A DNA stretch of 13,319 nt, taken from assembly GCA_031281115.1 (NCBI GenBank), contig JAITFV010000256.1:1-13319 (forward strand), written 5' to 3'. Every line of letters begins with the position of its first letter. Position 1 is the stretch's first letter. The notes below the pieces were generated by a model that was given only the letters and a program-made list of their open reading frames with translations, searched no databases and was not told the origin of the DNA. This document shows positions 13,115-13,319 of the stretch, piece after piece. This DNA comes from Oscillospiraceae bacterium (GTDB lineage Bacteria; Bacillota; Clostridia; Oscillospirales; Ruminococcaceae). The translations under genes and the position numbers were made by a program.

Positions 13115-13319
13115 GTTGCCCTTGAAAATCTTCATTTGGTGTTTATTTGGTGTTTGTTTTTCTTTTTCGGGTGTTTCAACTTCGACAGTTTTTAAATTTA
13201 CTGTGCTTGTAATAGCTTTCATAGCGGCGGCTTGCGCGGCTTCAAAAGTATGCAAATAAATTGACATCGTAGTTGCGGGTGTGCTGTGTCTTAAAATCGC
13301 TTGAATTGTTTTCACGTCA
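13094..13319 (-). CDS. int: Site-specific tyrosine integrase, C-terminal part (runs off the window)
   Basis: The frame is open to the right edge and stops at TAA 13096-13094. The visible 75 residues begin DVKTIQAILRHSTP and continue ATTMSIYLHTFEAAQAAA. This is the last catalytic block of phage and ICE tyrosine recombinases, with the His of 'RHS' and the nucleophile Tyr in MSIYLH. The GTG at 13315-13313 is an internal valine codon, not a start. After the Tyr comes a lysine-rich tail of about 50 residues that ends KGNKKCKPA; part of it seems to come from an 11-base duplication. The gene lies next to tRNA-Pro, so it is probably the integrase of an element inserted there. The remaining catalytic residues are outside the window. 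Confidence 0.9.
   Translation of the reverse strand, partial: DVKTIQAILRHSTPATTMSIYLHTFEAAQAAAMKAITSTVNLKTVEVETPEKEKQTPNKHQMKIFKGNKKCKPA
13134..13155. repeat. Perfect 11-base tandem duplication in the integrase tail
   Basis: ATTTGGTGTTT occurs twice in direct succession, at 13134-13144 and 13145-13155. Eleven is not a multiple of three, so the second copy shifts the frame of the integrase C-terminus. With one copy the frame would end at TAA 13106-13104 after NEDFQGQQKM instead of continuing to 13094. Confidence 0.85.

Noticed and set aside
1..13319. CRISPR array, toxin-antitoxin pair or defence system
   Set aside because: No regularly spaced repeats are present, and the XRE gene faces away from the zinc-ribbon gene, which carries no toxin motif; no nuclease or defence domain was seen.

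Overview
The window looks like chromosomal DNA from a motile, low-to-moderate-GC Gram-positive bacterium, most likely a member of the class Clostridia (Oscillospiraceae/Ruminococcaceae-like). The evidence is the CheC/CheD chemotaxis pair, a flagellar sigma factor among flagellar genes, a pyruvate kinase with the extra C-terminal PEP-utiliser domain common in Firmicutes, AGGAGG-type ribosome binding sites, and a tRNA without encoded CCA. The exact lineage is an inference.

Region 1 (1-3865) is a flagellar and chemotaxis block, all on the + strand: the last codons of flhA, the motility sigma factor fliA/sigD, two rod/hook-basal-body proteins (FlgF-like and FlgG-like), cheC and cheD. The gaps hold palindromic non-coding elements: a MITE-like inverted repeat between flhA and fliA, four hairpins in a row between fliA and flgF, and an imperfect palindrome between flgF and flgG. 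A metallo-beta-lactamase-fold protein (COG1237-like) follows; it probably starts at a rare AUU codon.

Region 2 (4814-11350) is a self-contained transcription unit. A near-consensus promoter leads into glycogen phosphorylase, an unrecognised 65-residue protein, a GH13 alpha-glucan hydrolase and pyruvate kinase, and ends at a strong hairpin terminator. Together these genes would link breakdown of stored or imported alpha-glucan to the last ATP-yielding step of glycolysis.

Region 3 (11345-12253) is AT-rich. It holds a leftward gene for a small zinc-ribbon membrane protein and a rightward XRE-type regulator. Their promoters overlap back to back and share palindromic ACTATAGT sites, so this looks like a small self-regulated module inserted between housekeeping genes.

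Region 4 (12257-13319) has pyrE with its own extended -10 promoter, an intact tRNA-Pro(CGG), a terminator, and the C-terminal end of a tyrosine integrase on the - strand that runs off the window. This is the edge of an element integrated at tRNA-Pro. I found no clear undescribed defence or other large system inside the window; the best leads are the small module in region 3, the 65-residue protein, and the element that begins at the right edge.
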